This document shows positions 9,124 through 15,797 of a DNA stretch of 64,000 nucleotides, piece by piece. The translations under genes were made by a program, and so were the position numbers. Position 1 is the first letter of the stretch. Each line of letters begins with the position of its first letter. Source of the DNA: Polynucleobacter sp. AP-Capit-er-40B-B4 (GTDB taxonomy: Bacteria; Pseudomonadota; Gammaproteobacteria; Burkholderiales; Burkholderiaceae); NCBI RefSeq assembly GCF_018882245.1, contig NZ_JACVOV010000003.1, positions 42,607 to 106,606 on the forward strand, written 5' to 3'. The notes under the pieces were generated by a model. It was not told the DNA's origin. It did not search any database and worked only from the letters and a program-made list of their open reading frames with translations.

Positions 9124-10260
9124 ATGGAGCAGGTTGATTGCGTAGTAGTGGGCGCTGGAGTGGTAGGCTTGGCAGTTGCTCGTGAGATGGCATTGCAAGG
9201 TCGAGAAACTATTTTGCTCGAGCGAGAGGACTCCTTCGGCACCATTAGCAGTGCGCGCAATAGCGAGGTCATTCACGCGGGGATTTATTACCCAAAAGAC
9301 TCACTCAAAGCCAAGCTTTGCGTAGAAGGTAACCGCCTTTTATATGAATACTGCCGCAGCCATCAGGTTGGCACTCAAGCCTATGGCAAGCTCATTGTGG
9401 CCGCCAATGCGAGTCAGTTGGATGATCTTCAAGCTATTTTGTATAAAGCCCAAAATAATCAAGTACCCGATATCAAGATGATTTCTGGGGCGCAGGCCAA
9501 AGCGCTAGAGCCACAACTACAGTGTGAAGCGGCGGTACTCTCGAGCTCAACAGGCGTAGTAGATAGCCACGGCCTTATGCTTTCTTTGTTGGGTGGTTTT
9601 GAGGGCGCTGGCGGTATGGTTGCCTATCAATCCCCATTGCTTAGTGCTAGACCGATTGGTAGTAATGCAGAAGGCGGCTTTGAGTTAGATATTGGCGGTG
9701 CCGATGGCATGAAAATTCAAGCCAAGCTTCTAATTAATTGCGCGGGTATGAGTGCGCCAGCCCTAGCCCAAAAAATTGAAGGTCTAGCAAAAGACCGAAT
9801 ACCCAAGGCATATTTTGCAAAAGGGAATTACTTCTCGCTTTCAGGTAAATCTCCATTCAGTCATTTGATTTACCCCATCCCTGAGCCGGGCGGTCTTGGA
9901 GTACATCTCACCCTCGATATGGGTGGGCAGGCAAAGTTTGGTCCAGATGTGGAATGGCTCGATATTGACGAGGAAAGTCAGATTAGCTACACGGTTGATC
10001 CTCAGCGAGGGGAGGGCTTTTATGCGGCGGTCAGGCAGTACTGGCCAGACCTAAAAGATGGCGCTTTGCAGCCAGATTATTCTGGCGTTAGAGCCAAAAT
10101 CGTCCCCCCAAATGCCCCTGCAGGAGACTTTTATTTTGAAGGCCCCCAGCAACACCAGCTACAAGGACTATTTAATCTATATGGCTTTGAGTCCCCTGGG
10201 CTAACCTCTTGTTTAGCAATTGCCCAGCATTTGGAAGTGCAAATCAAAAGTTCTCTATAA
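9124..10260 (+). CDS. LhgO-like FAD-dependent 2-hydroxyacid oxidoreductase
   Basis: 378 residues of the DAO/GlpD-like FAD oxidoreductase fold. The N-terminal dinucleotide loop VVGAGVVGLAVAREMALQG is followed by the ERE ribose-binding acid. The segment SSARNSEVIHAGIYYPKDSLKA is characteristic of L-2-hydroxyglutarate dehydrogenases/oxidases. The C-terminal NLYGFESPGLTSCLAIA stretch closes the FAD site. It probably oxidises L-2-hydroxyglutarate or a similar hydroxyacid, passing electrons to oxygen or the quinone pool. The ATG is preceded by an AGGAAA site. It ends 20 bp before tRNA-Ser. Substrate is inferred from family resemblance only. Confidence 0.85.
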   Translation: MEQVDCVVVGAGVVGLAVAREMALQGRETILLEREDSFGTISSARNSEVIHAGIYYPKDSLKAKLCVEGNRLLYEYCRSHQVGTQAYGKLIVAANASQLDDLQAILYKAQNNQVPDIKMISGAQAKALEPQLQCEAAVLSSSTGVVDSHGLMLSLLGGFEGAGGMVAYQSPLLSARPIGSNAEGGFELDIGGADGMKIQAKLLINCAGMSAPALAQKIEGLAKDRIPKAYFAKGNYFSLSGKSPFSHLIYPIPEPGGLGVHLTLDMGGQAKFGPDVEWLDIDEESQISYTVDPQRGEGFYAAVRQYWPDLKDGALQPDYSGVRAKIVPPNAPAGDFYFEGPQQHQLQGLFNLYGFESPGLTSCLAIAQHLEVQIKSSL

Positions 10261-10280
10261 TCTAGGACTTAAATCGCAAA

Positions 10281-10370
10281 GGAAGAGTGGCAGAGCGGTT
10301 GAATGCACCAGTCTTGAAAACTGGCGAGGATGAAAGTCCTCCGTGAGTTCGAATCTCACCTCTTCCGCCA
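10281..10370 (+). tRNA. tRNA-Ser(UGA)
   Basis: A 90-nt class II tRNA with encoded CCA. The acceptor arms GGAAGAG and CTCTTCC pair perfectly. The anticodon loop CTTGAAA carries TGA, reading UCA serine codons. A long variable arm (GGCGAGGATGAAAGTCCTCC region) is present, and the T-loop is GTTCGAATC. Its 3' end is the insertion site of the adjacent integrative element, and the gene remains intact after integration. Confidence 0.97.
10357..10370 (+). other. attL core of the tRNA-Ser element
   Basis: CACCTCTTCCGCCA, the last 14 bases of tRNA-Ser including CCA. The same 14 bases recur at 17835-17848, and the flanking bases differ on both sides, so this is the full extent of the exact repeat. This is the arrangement expected from tyrosine-recombinase integration in a tRNA 3' end. 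Confidence 0.85.
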
Positions 10371-10440
10371 CTTGTCAAGTGGGTATATAGGTTCAAGACC
10401 TTACCCCTCTAAATTCACCCCAAAATTCCCCACACGGGGG

Positions 10441-10713
10441 TTATTCCTCGAAGCGCGCTCTCGTTAATGGCAGGTTTCTTAACTTATCTGGCTGCGCTGG
10501 GGTTGCTGTTGTTCTATGGCGCTGCTCATCCTCTGCAGCCATCTCAAAGTCTCTGGCGCGCTTCAATTCCAACTCTTTAGCCTTAGCTAAATTAGAGGCA
10601 GGCATTACCCTACCTTCTTTTATGAGACGCTCCAACTGAAACTGTTTGAAGGTCTGGGTTTTTATCTTGCCCGCGAAGTGTGCGTTGCTGTTATCTGAGC
10701 TATCGAAGTCCAT
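10441..10713 (-). CDS. Hypothetical protein, island
   Basis: 90 residues, very polar and probably mostly helical. The N-terminal half is basic (GKIKTQTFKQFQLERLIKEG), the middle is a charged helix (AKAKELELKRARDFEMAAEDEQRHR), and the tail is Arg/Pro-rich. There is no signal peptide or known domain. It is the outermost gene beside attL, reads toward the tRNA, and ends inside a CCCC-ACAC-GGGG hairpin. No strong ribosome binding site precedes the ATG. Function unknown. Confidence 0.55.
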   Translation of the reverse strand: MDFDSSDNSNAHFAGKIKTQTFKQFQLERLIKEGRVMPASNLAKAKELELKRARDFEMAAEDEQRHRTTATPAQPDKLRNLPLTRARFEE

Positions 10714-10846
10714 AAGGACACTCTATCAAAGTCTGGGGGGTACCCCTTTATAAAATCTCAAATTTATGACCCCACTGTACCCCCATCCCCTTTTTCAGCC
10801 CCTTGCCCGCATACAGGGTAAGCATAGTATTTTGCTCGGTTGATTT

Positions 10847-10860
10847 AAGTAAACTTACTT
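10847..10860. promoter_or_regulatory. Inverted repeat, possible operator
   Basis: AAGTAA-AC-TTACTT is a perfect 6-bp inverted repeat ending one base before the ATG of the following gene. It could bind the XRE regulator encoded just downstream, or it could be an RNA hairpin covering the ribosome binding site. No Shine-Dalgarno sequence other than this region is visible for that gene. Confidence 0.35.
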
Positions 10861-10861
10861 T

Positions 10862-11263
10862 ATGGGAAAGATAAATATCAAATTTGGCTATCCAACTTCC
10901 CAAAAGGAGTTTGAGCAACTCTCAGAGCGAGCCATCTTTCATGATGAATCCATCGAGAGCGCACTTTGCTATGAGTTTGAAAAAACTCTCAATTCACTTA
11001 TTAAAGGACAGGATTCTGAGAATTTCTTTGACCTAGTTTTTTTTGTAGTGTCGGGTCAAAAAGTAACCGCGCCAAAAGTTAGATTTTCCTCGTACGTGGA
11101 GAATGGCCATAGACTCCCGATGATAGAGTTCAGGGATGATTATTTGATGTCGATTGGCGCCAATCGGATTAATCTCTCTGATGAATTGGTTGATGGCTTG
11201 GGGGAGCTATACCAAACAGAGTTTAATTACGAGTATGCGGGCTTTGAGAGGGTGGGGGCTTAA
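10862..11263 (+). CDS. Hypothetical protein, island
   Basis: 133 residues, acidic, soluble, no signal peptide. No family recognised. It mixes short helices ([30 protein letters not shown]) and hydrophobic strands ([14 protein letters not shown]). It converges on the XRE gene with a 4-base overlap of their 3' ends. Such pairs are sometimes toxin and antitoxin, but convergent order is atypical for that and no toxin motif is seen. Confidence 0.6.
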   Translation: MGKINIKFGYPTSQKEFEQLSERAIFHDESIESALCYEFEKTLNSLIKGQDSENFFDLVFFVVSGQKVTAPKVRFSSYVENGHRLPMIEFRDDYLMSIGANRINLSDELVDGLGELYQTEFNYEYAGFERVGA

Positions 11264-11490
11264 AACTTATCTACAAACTTTTTAAGCCATTTAACTGGAT
11301 CCACCCCCATCGCGCTACAGTAGGCAATAAACTCTATTACGTCGAGTCCGCGCTCACCCGACTCAATTTTCGAAATATAGCTTTGAGGCCTCTTTAAGAC
11401 CTTTGCTATATCGGCTTGATGCAGCCCAGCACCTATCCTTGCTTTTTTAAGCTCAGATCTTAGACATTCGTATTTTTGGCGCTCAAGCAT
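11260..11490 (-). CDS. XRE-family helix-turn-helix regulator
   Basis: 76 residues, essentially one HTH_3 (Cro/C1-like) domain. [38 protein letters not shown] is helices 1-4 at about residues 11-48, with recognition helix [11 protein letters not shown]. The tail [11 protein letters not shown] is common in small XRE proteins. It probably represses island promoters. It is divergent from the 65-aa membrane protein gene, and an inverted repeat lies in the shared upstream region. Confidence 0.85.
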   Translation of the reverse strand: MLERQKYECLRSELKKARIGAGLHQADIAKVLKRPQSYISKIESGERGLDVIEFIAYCSAMGVDPVKWLKKFVDKF

Positions 11491-11516
11491 AGATTCATGC
11501 TAGATTCCAATATAGA

Positions 11517-11535
11517 ATATCCCATTTCAGGATAT
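11517..11535. promoter_or_regulatory. Inverted repeat between XRE gene and cargo
   Basis: ATATCC-7 bases-GGATAT, a perfect 6-bp inverted repeat of operator size, lies 27 bases upstream of the XRE start codon in the divergent region. The AT-rich TATAGAATAT beside it could be a -10 box. It is a candidate operator for XRE autoregulation and for control of the rightward cargo. This is positional inference only. Confidence 0.35.
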
Positions 11536-11596
11536 ATTTGACTAGTTAACTTACCTCAAACAATCACCACGGTTTAGGCTGAAGGCTCTAATATTT

Positions 11597-11794
11597 ATGA
11601 CGAAAAAAGGAATGCTTGCTGCAGTGGCTAGTTGGGTTGGTCTAATGATATTTGGACTCTCAAATAGCTCTTGCGCCAAAAGAAGCTTTTGTGACGGTGG
11701 CGACCTACTTCTCTTTGGAGTTATGGCTATTGGCGCCTTGGTGCCAGCCTATTTTATTGGTGTGATTTTCTTTGGAGAACCTGAACGTGATTGA
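11597..11794 (+). CDS. Small membrane protein, island
   Basis: 65 residues with two hydrophobic segments, GMLAAVASWVGLMIFGLSN at about 5-23 and LLLFGVMAIGALVPAYFIGVIFF at about 37-59. They are separated by a short loop with two Cys (SSCAKRSFCDGG) and followed by an acidic tail. It is probably an inner-membrane hairpin protein. First gene rightward from the XRE regulatory region. No known family; small size and location fit either an accessory to the exported cargo or an immunity-type protein. Confidence 0.55.
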   Translation: MTKKGMLAAVASWVGLMIFGLSNSSCAKRSFCDGGDLLLFGVMAIGALVPAYFIGVIFFGEPERD

Positions 11795-11845
11795 TAAAGA
11801 CCCATCGAAAATCATCTTGTATGTAATGTATTCGAGGGTTTGTAA

Positions 11846-11902
11846 ATGAGCAGGCACGGTTTAGGGGAATTTATCTCTAAACAGATGGGTGAAAAGATTT
11901 GA
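11846..11902 (+). CDS. Possible 18-codon upstream ORF
   Basis: ATG, then MSRHGLGEFISKQMGEKI and a stop. GAGGG lies about eight bases before the ATG, a better site than that of the next gene. Its TGA overlaps the TTG start of the NlpD-like gene (TTGA), so it could couple translation of a gene that has a weak start codon. The 11-bp string CACGGTTTAGG at 11855-11865, inside this ORF, also occurs at 11568-11578 upstream of the preceding gene. Too short to be sure it is translated. Confidence 0.3.
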   Translation: MSRHGLGEFISKQMGEKI

Positions 11903-12708
11903 AATTGATATCTAAAAATGAAAATTTTGGAGTTCTGACTTCAACTTCGAAGTTACTCTTTTCTTGTGTTTTTTTATTGAGCTCAGTTAATGTAATTGGA
12001 CAGCAACCCCAAAGTACTTACCAGGTAAAGCCTGGGGATACCATGGCGCGTATAGCTCTTGATCACGGGATTGCCCCAAGAGATTTAGTGGCATGGAATG
12101 CTGTTGATCCAAATCAGCTTGTTGTTGGTCAAATACTTTCCTTAACTCCCCCAAGCGGTTTTGTTGCGCAAAATTCCACTGCAAATCCATCAACTTCCGC
12201 CCCAATCTCACTACCCCCATCATTTATATGGCCAATAAATGGAAGAGTACTGACGGGCTATACAGAGGCAAGTAGGGGTATTGACATTGAAGGGGGTCGG
12301 GATGAACCAGTTCAAGCCTCTGCTAACGGAGTAGTGGTTTATTCAGGAAATTCATTAAAAGGGTATGGAAACTTAATCATCATCAAACATGACAATACAT
12401 ACCTAACGGCTTACGCAAACAACAGCAAGCTCTTAGTAAAAGAAGGCGATAAGGTCTCCAAAGGCCAAAAAATATCTGAAATTGGCAGTGGTGAGCCTAA
12501 TACTCAGAATTTACATTTTGAGATTCGGGTTAACGGAAAGCCAGTAGATCCATTGCCATACCTTAATGGCACTGTTACAGCTATTAAAGCCTCAACAGCC
12601 CCCAAAGTAGCAACTTCTATGGAAGATTACAAAAACAAATGCAAAGAGCTTGGCTTTAAATCTGGAACTGAGGACTTTGGAAAATGCGTGTTACAACTAT
12701 CAAAATAA
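11899..12708 (+). CDS. NlpD-like LysM/LytM protein with degenerate zinc site
   Basis: 269 residues. A signal peptide (about 1-35, no convincing lipobox) is followed by LysM at about 40-84 (YQVKPGDTMARIALDHGIAPRDL) and a LytM/M23 domain at about 109-222. The domain closely follows E. coli NlpD (GYGNLIIIKHDN, LHFEIR). Active M23 ligands are lost: His of HxGID is Ser125 (Asp129 kept), YAHL is YANN, and the first His of HxH is Asn204. It should therefore activate a cell-wall amidase, as NlpD and EnvC do, and not cut peptidoglycan itself. A C-terminal extension carries the two-Cys motif CKELGFKSGTEDFGKCVLQL. The start is TTG, since no ATG is in frame. The next gene overlaps by 25 bases. Confidence 0.85.
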   Translation: MKLISKNENFGVLTSTSKLLFSCVFLLSSVNVIGQQPQSTYQVKPGDTMARIALDHGIAPRDLVAWNAVDPNQLVVGQILSLTPPSGFVAQNSTANPSTSAPISLPPSFIWPINGRVLTGYTEASRGIDIEGGRDEPVQASANGVVVYSGNSLKGYGNLIIIKHDNTYLTAYANNSKLLVKEGDKVSKGQKISEIGSGEPNTQNLHFEIRVNGKPVDPLPYLNGTVTAIKASTAPKVATSMEDYKNKCKELGFKSGTEDFGKCVLQLSK

Positions 12709-13349
12709 TTTTCTCATCTGCTTTTTTGCTGCTTCTCAATAGTGCAAACCTATCAGCTGCACCTACAAGATTTGATTGTCTTGTGAAGCTGGGCAATAAC
12801 GCATCCAAAGAAGATATTGACTCATGTGTAAAGGGCAATAATTCAATGGCGAATAATTCTAGCCAGGATAGCTCAATTGATACCAGCACCGAAGAGGCAG
12901 CATGCCTTGATTTGGGCTTTAAGAAAAAAACTCCCTCATTCGCTAATTGCGTTTTAGAGCTATTAGAGCGTAAGGAAAATTCAACGGCTAGTACGGATCC
13001 AGATGATGCAACATGTCGAAAGTATGGGTTCAAAAGAAAAACAAATGAATACGCAACATGTAGGCAACAAATAGAGCAGGCAAAAATGCAGGCTGCGCAA
13101 CAGCAGGCGCAATATCAACAGCAGCAAAGGCAGTATCAGGCGCAGCTTGATGAGCAAAGGCGACAAAGAAGCGTAGCTGCAGGTTTAGCTCTCATGCAAT
13201 TGGGCACAGGCATGACCTCAGGAGCATATAACGCTAACAATGGATATGGAACACTTCCAACCCCACCCAATCCCAATCGAACATATATTCTGCCGGGCGG
13301 TAAAACAATGAATTGCACAACAACTGGTACGGTTACGAATTGCTTTTAA
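12684..13349 (+). CDS. Exported coiled-coil protein with repeated two-Cys motifs
   Basis: 221 residues. Signal peptide (IIFSSAFLLLLNSANLSAA) is followed by a short Cys pair (FDCLVKLGNNASKEDIDSCV). Two copies of the island motif come next: CLDLGFKKKTPSFANCVLEL at about 73-92 and CRKYGFKRKTNEYATCRQQI at about 112-131. A Gln-rich helix (AAQQQAQYQQQQRQYQAQLDEQ) is probably a coiled coil, and a Gly/Asn/Pro tail ends in two Cys (MNCTTTGTVTNCF). It should be periplasmic and disulfide-rich. Its ATG lies inside the end of the NlpD-like gene, implying translational coupling. No named family recognised. Confidence 0.75.
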   Translation: MRVTTIKIIFSSAFLLLLNSANLSAAPTRFDCLVKLGNNASKEDIDSCVKGNNSMANNSSQDSSIDTSTEEAACLDLGFKKKTPSFANCVLELLERKENSTASTDPDDATCRKYGFKRKTNEYATCRQQIEQAKMQAAQQQAQYQQQQRQYQAQLDEQRRQRSVAAGLALMQLGTGMTSGAYNANNGYGTLPTPPNPNRTYILPGGKTMNCTTTGTVTNCF

Positions 13350-13366
13350 ATTCCAGGTAACCCACT

Positions 13367-13801
13367 ATGAAAAATATATTACTGTTAGCTCTTTTGTTAT
13401 TGGCAGGATGCGCGCCTGGAGTTATGTATAAGTCCGATCCACCTGGTGCCGTTATTTCAGGCGATGCACATGGGGGAGGATCATTTGCATACAACACACC
13501 CATGAGAATGATCTATCCAGGATTAAAAGATGGCTTTAGGGGCGGTGTCTGCCCAGAAATTATTAGCCCAACCGCGCGCTGGCCCGATGGAACGACTCTG
13601 CCCCCACAGAATCTCCGCATATGTCACAGGGAGTCGGAGTGGACTTTTGTAAAACCTGCGCCAATATACCAGGCTCCTGTGAGCCAGCAAAACCAGTCTA
13701 AAACAGTGGGAATGGATGAGGCCAAGAAAAAATGCATTGATCTTGGTTTTAAATCTGGAACCAACGAGTTTGGTAAATGCGTTTTACAGCTAACAAAATA
13801 A
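13367..13801 (+). CDS. Lipoprotein with the same two-Cys C-terminal motif
   Basis: 144 residues. A lipoprotein signal (MKNILLLALLLLAGC, lipobox LAGC) puts the mature N-terminus at Cys15. The residue after it is Ala, not Asp, so outer-membrane sorting is expected. The mature part begins SDPPGAVISG, like PEGA-type surface domains. The tail CIDLGFKSGTNEFGKCVLQL is nearly identical to that of the NlpD-like protein, at the DNA level too. It lies 17 bp after the coiled-coil gene and completes a three-gene exported set. Confidence 0.78.
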   Translation: MKNILLLALLLLAGCAPGVMYKSDPPGAVISGDAHGGGSFAYNTPMRMIYPGLKDGFRGGVCPEIISPTARWPDGTTLPPQNLRICHRESEWTFVKPAPIYQAPVSQQNQSKTVGMDEAKKKCIDLGFKSGTNEFGKCVLQLTK

Positions 13802-13904
13802 TAGGCTATATGAAAATGATTTCTCTGGGCGGGAATTAAATTGACATTCATGTCATGATGGAGTGGAATGCAGTGTATGCATCAACCATCTTCGGAAGAT
13901 AAAT

Positions 13905-14003
13905 GTGAAAAGAACATACCTAACGCGTAAACAGATAAAACAACGCATACAACTGCTGGCAAAAGCTAATAATTTAGCGCCTCAATATGCAGTGCGGAGC
14001 TAA
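13905..14003 (+). CDS. Possible small basic ORF, island
   Basis: A GTG-start frame of 32 codons (MKRTYLTRKQIKQRIQLLAK at its start) with GGAAG about eight bases upstream. It is strongly basic and helical, as small DNA-binding or toxin peptides can be. It overlaps the start of the HGG-motif gene by 17 bases in another frame. Translation is unproven. Confidence 0.22.
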   Translation: MKRTYLTRKQIKQRIQLLAKANNLAPQYAVRS

Positions 14004-14205
14004 AACACGCTCTGGTGGCCAATGCCAAAAGCATGGAATGTTAAATGGCCGCTGCAGGCTTCACGGAGGTCTTTCTCCCAAAGGGCGCGATCACTGGAAT
14101 TTCTTGCATGGCAAGTGCACCAAGGAACGTCGCGCACGCAACATACAGACAACCCAAGAGCTGAGAATGCTTGCTTGGTTGGTAAAAGAGTTAAATATGC
14201 TTTAG
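13987..14205 (+). CDS. HGG-motif protein of phages and islands
   Basis: 72 residues. The N-terminal half, CGAKTRSGGQCQKHGMLNGR then CRLHGGLSPKG, follows the pattern of small proteins common in prophages and plasmids (CGAxTRxGxPC-NGRCRxHGGxS-G). Cys and His spacing suggests a zinc site. The C-terminal half is a charged helix (KCTKERRARNIQTTQELRMLAWLVKELNML). The family's biochemical role is not established. It is the last rightward gene, converging on the replication-like genes. Confidence 0.7.
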   Translation: MQCGAKTRSGGQCQKHGMLNGRCRLHGGLSPKGRDHWNFLHGKCTKERRARNIQTTQELRMLAWLVKELNML

Positions 14206-14254
14206 GGGGTCTTTGGGTTAGGGAGGTAGCAAATATTCCGCTACCCCACGAAAG

Positions 14255-14788
14255 TTAACCTTTAGATGCTGCGCGATAGGCTTTAGCCACTGCATCAAAT
14301 TCTTTGTTATCTCTAGTTCTTTGATCTCCAGGATTATCACTACATGGCTGAAGTTGACTTGAGCTGATTTGACTTGAATTAACTTGAATTGAAGAACCTT
14401 CAGGTTGACCTAAAGGTTGACCTTGCATATTTAGATCTTCCTGTTTTCTCTTCTTTCTCCTGGCGCCTTCCTTTCCGCCTTCAGACTGCAACCTCCTCTT
14501 TTCTGCGTATCCTTTTTTTTGGGCATCTAGCTCTGGCGATGAGATTTCATTAAATTCTTCTGTAAAAAATTTCATGTAACGATCTTTTGGAATCGCCTTA
14601 ATTTCTTGGGGGTTGAATCCAAGGCACTTCGCCAGGTCTTCGGGATCGGCTGGTACGGAGTCATTTGGCCAGCATTCAAGAAGAATGGAGATCCAAAGGC
14701 CTCGCTCCATTAAGGACATCAGCTTATATTCTCTTTTAGCAAGGATGTTTTCTGCATAACATGGGAAGTAGGGGACATCTCTAGGCAT
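14255..14788 (-). CDS. DUF1376/YdaU-like putative replication protein
   Basis: About 177 residues. The start RDVPYFPCYAENILAKREYK, then LMERGLWISILLECWPNDSV and LAKCLGF, is like phage YdaU/DUF1376 proteins (N-terminal winged-helix-like domain of replication proteins). The middle is a very basic linker (KGYAEKRRLQSEGGKEGARR) and the tail is Ser/Gln-rich. I chose the second of two adjacent ATGs because AAGGAAG is then well spaced. It overlaps the stop of the upstream DUF3102-like gene, so translation is coupled. A role in element replication is inferred from family and context. Confidence 0.65.
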   Translation of the reverse strand: MPRDVPYFPCYAENILAKREYKLMSLMERGLWISILLECWPNDSVPADPEDLAKCLGFNPQEIKAIPKDRYMKFFTEEFNEISSPELDAQKKGYAEKRRLQSEGGKEGARRKKRKQEDLNMQGQPLGQPEGSSIQVNSSQISSSQLQPCSDNPGDQRTRDNKEFDAVAKAYRAASKG

Positions 14789-15440
14789 CATTACTTCCTT
14801 TAGTGAGAGCAGAGGAGTCTGCGTCACTGTCAAATTGTCCAAAAGGTAAAGATTGACCTGGAGCCTTTTTGATATTCCAAATTACATCCCTAGGGTTCAT
14901 CAATCCATAGAAAACAAGAGTGCATTCAACTTTATCGGCATCTACCGAATGTTTTGTACAGCTGTACAAGAGATCCCATTCTATATCTGTGCGGCTTGTG
15001 TCAATCCCTGGGGGCGCGGAAAATTTACTTATGTGAAATGCATTGGTAAATTTGGAATCTGGAACTATCCAAAATCCACCAGTATCTAGACCCGCGCAAT
15101 ACCAAGTATCTTCTTCTGGTATCCATTGTGGGTTATGAAGCCTTTCATGGAAATACTCTTTTTCAAAATCCGACATGACGTCGCTTTTGGGTAGGGTGTT
15201 GATTTCGGGTTTTTTGGCCTTGTAGGCTGCTATATATCTTTGTGCCTGTCTTTGAGTAACAGCTAGGTTTTCTTTTACCCAGCTACCGAATTGTCCATGA
15301 GTAAGGGATTTCTTTACGGTCGATAAATGCATGCCTGCTTCTTTTGCATAGCCTATTGCGTCCTCAGCTGATCTGGTTGCCTTTTCATGGAGTTGGTTGA
15401 TTTGTGTTGCTGCAATTGAAAAATCCAATAGATCGCTCAT
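14781..15440 (-). CDS. DUF3102-like protein
   Basis: 219 residues. The N-terminal 75 residues (ATQINQLHEKATRSAEDAIGYAKEAG, LTHGQFGSWVKENLAVTQRQAQRYIAAYKAKK) match the plan of DUF3102 proteins. These phage and plasmid proteins have a long helix, then a GxFxxWxxE..S.RTAQRYM-like segment resembling a DNA-binding motif. The C-terminal 120 residues (PQWIPEEDTWYCAGLDTGGFWIVPDS) are not recognised. It overlaps the AlpA-like gene upstream by 4 bases (ATGA) and the DUF1376-like gene downstream, so the three form one operon. Confidence 0.65.
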   Translation of the reverse strand: MSDLLDFSIAATQINQLHEKATRSAEDAIGYAKEAGMHLSTVKKSLTHGQFGSWVKENLAVTQRQAQRYIAAYKAKKPEINTLPKSDVMSDFEKEYFHERLHNPQWIPEEDTWYCAGLDTGGFWIVPDSKFTNAFHISKFSAPPGIDTSRTDIEWDLLYSCTKHSVDADKVECTLVFYGLMNPRDVIWNIKKAPGQSLPFGQFDSDADSSALTKGSNDA

Positions 15441-15694
15441 TTCACTGAATCCCCATGTTTGGCGCTGATCCAGTCATTCACATCTATTAAGCGCCAGGCA
15501 TTAATTGTTGGTGAGAGACGTAGCGGGGCGGGAAACTTTGACTGGGCCACCCAAAGTCTGATTGTCGGTTTAGCAAGAGAAGTTAAGGAGCTAACCTCAT
15601 CAATTCTTAGCAGCCGATTTTGAATATCTTTAACTTCTTCCGCGTTGCTAAGGCTATGTTTATATTCCGTATGTGTTACGTCTAAATGATTCAT
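15437..15694 (-). CDS. AlpA-family regulator/excisionase-like protein
   Basis: 85 residues. The core LLRIDEVSSLTSLAKPTIRLWVAQSKFPAPLRLSPTINAWRLIDVNDWI is the AlpA/MerR-like winged HTH pattern (LRxxEVxxxxGxSxxTIxxxxxxGxFPxPxxLxxxxxxWxxxEVxxW). Such proteins activate integrase genes or act as excisionases in P4-like elements. It heads the leftward operon. A GGAG-containing site (TCCTTTAAGAAG on the plus strand) precedes the ATG. Confidence 0.85.
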   Translation of the reverse strand: MNHLDVTHTEYKHSLSNAEEVKDIQNRLLRIDEVSSLTSLAKPTIRLWVAQSKFPAPLRLSPTINAWRLIDVNDWISAKHGDSVK

Positions 15695-15797
15695 TTTTAA
15701 TTCTCCTTTAAGAAGAATTAATTGTTATCAATTAGCACTAATAAAGAAACGCAATAAATTATTATTGCGCGTTGGTACGTTTTTGGATGACCTCGGC

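Noticed and set aside
10862-11490. Toxin-antitoxin pair (133-aa protein and XRE)
   Set aside because: The genes converge instead of being co-transcribed, and the 133-aa protein shows no toxin motif; kept as hypothetical plus regulator.
11899-12708. Active M23 endopeptidase
   Set aside because: Several metal-site positions are substituted, so peptidase activity is not supported although the fold is M23-like.
14022-14258. 78-codon plus-strand ORF overlapping the HGG-motif gene
   Set aside because: The other frame carries the recognisable Cys/His pattern; this one is a frame-shifted shadow.
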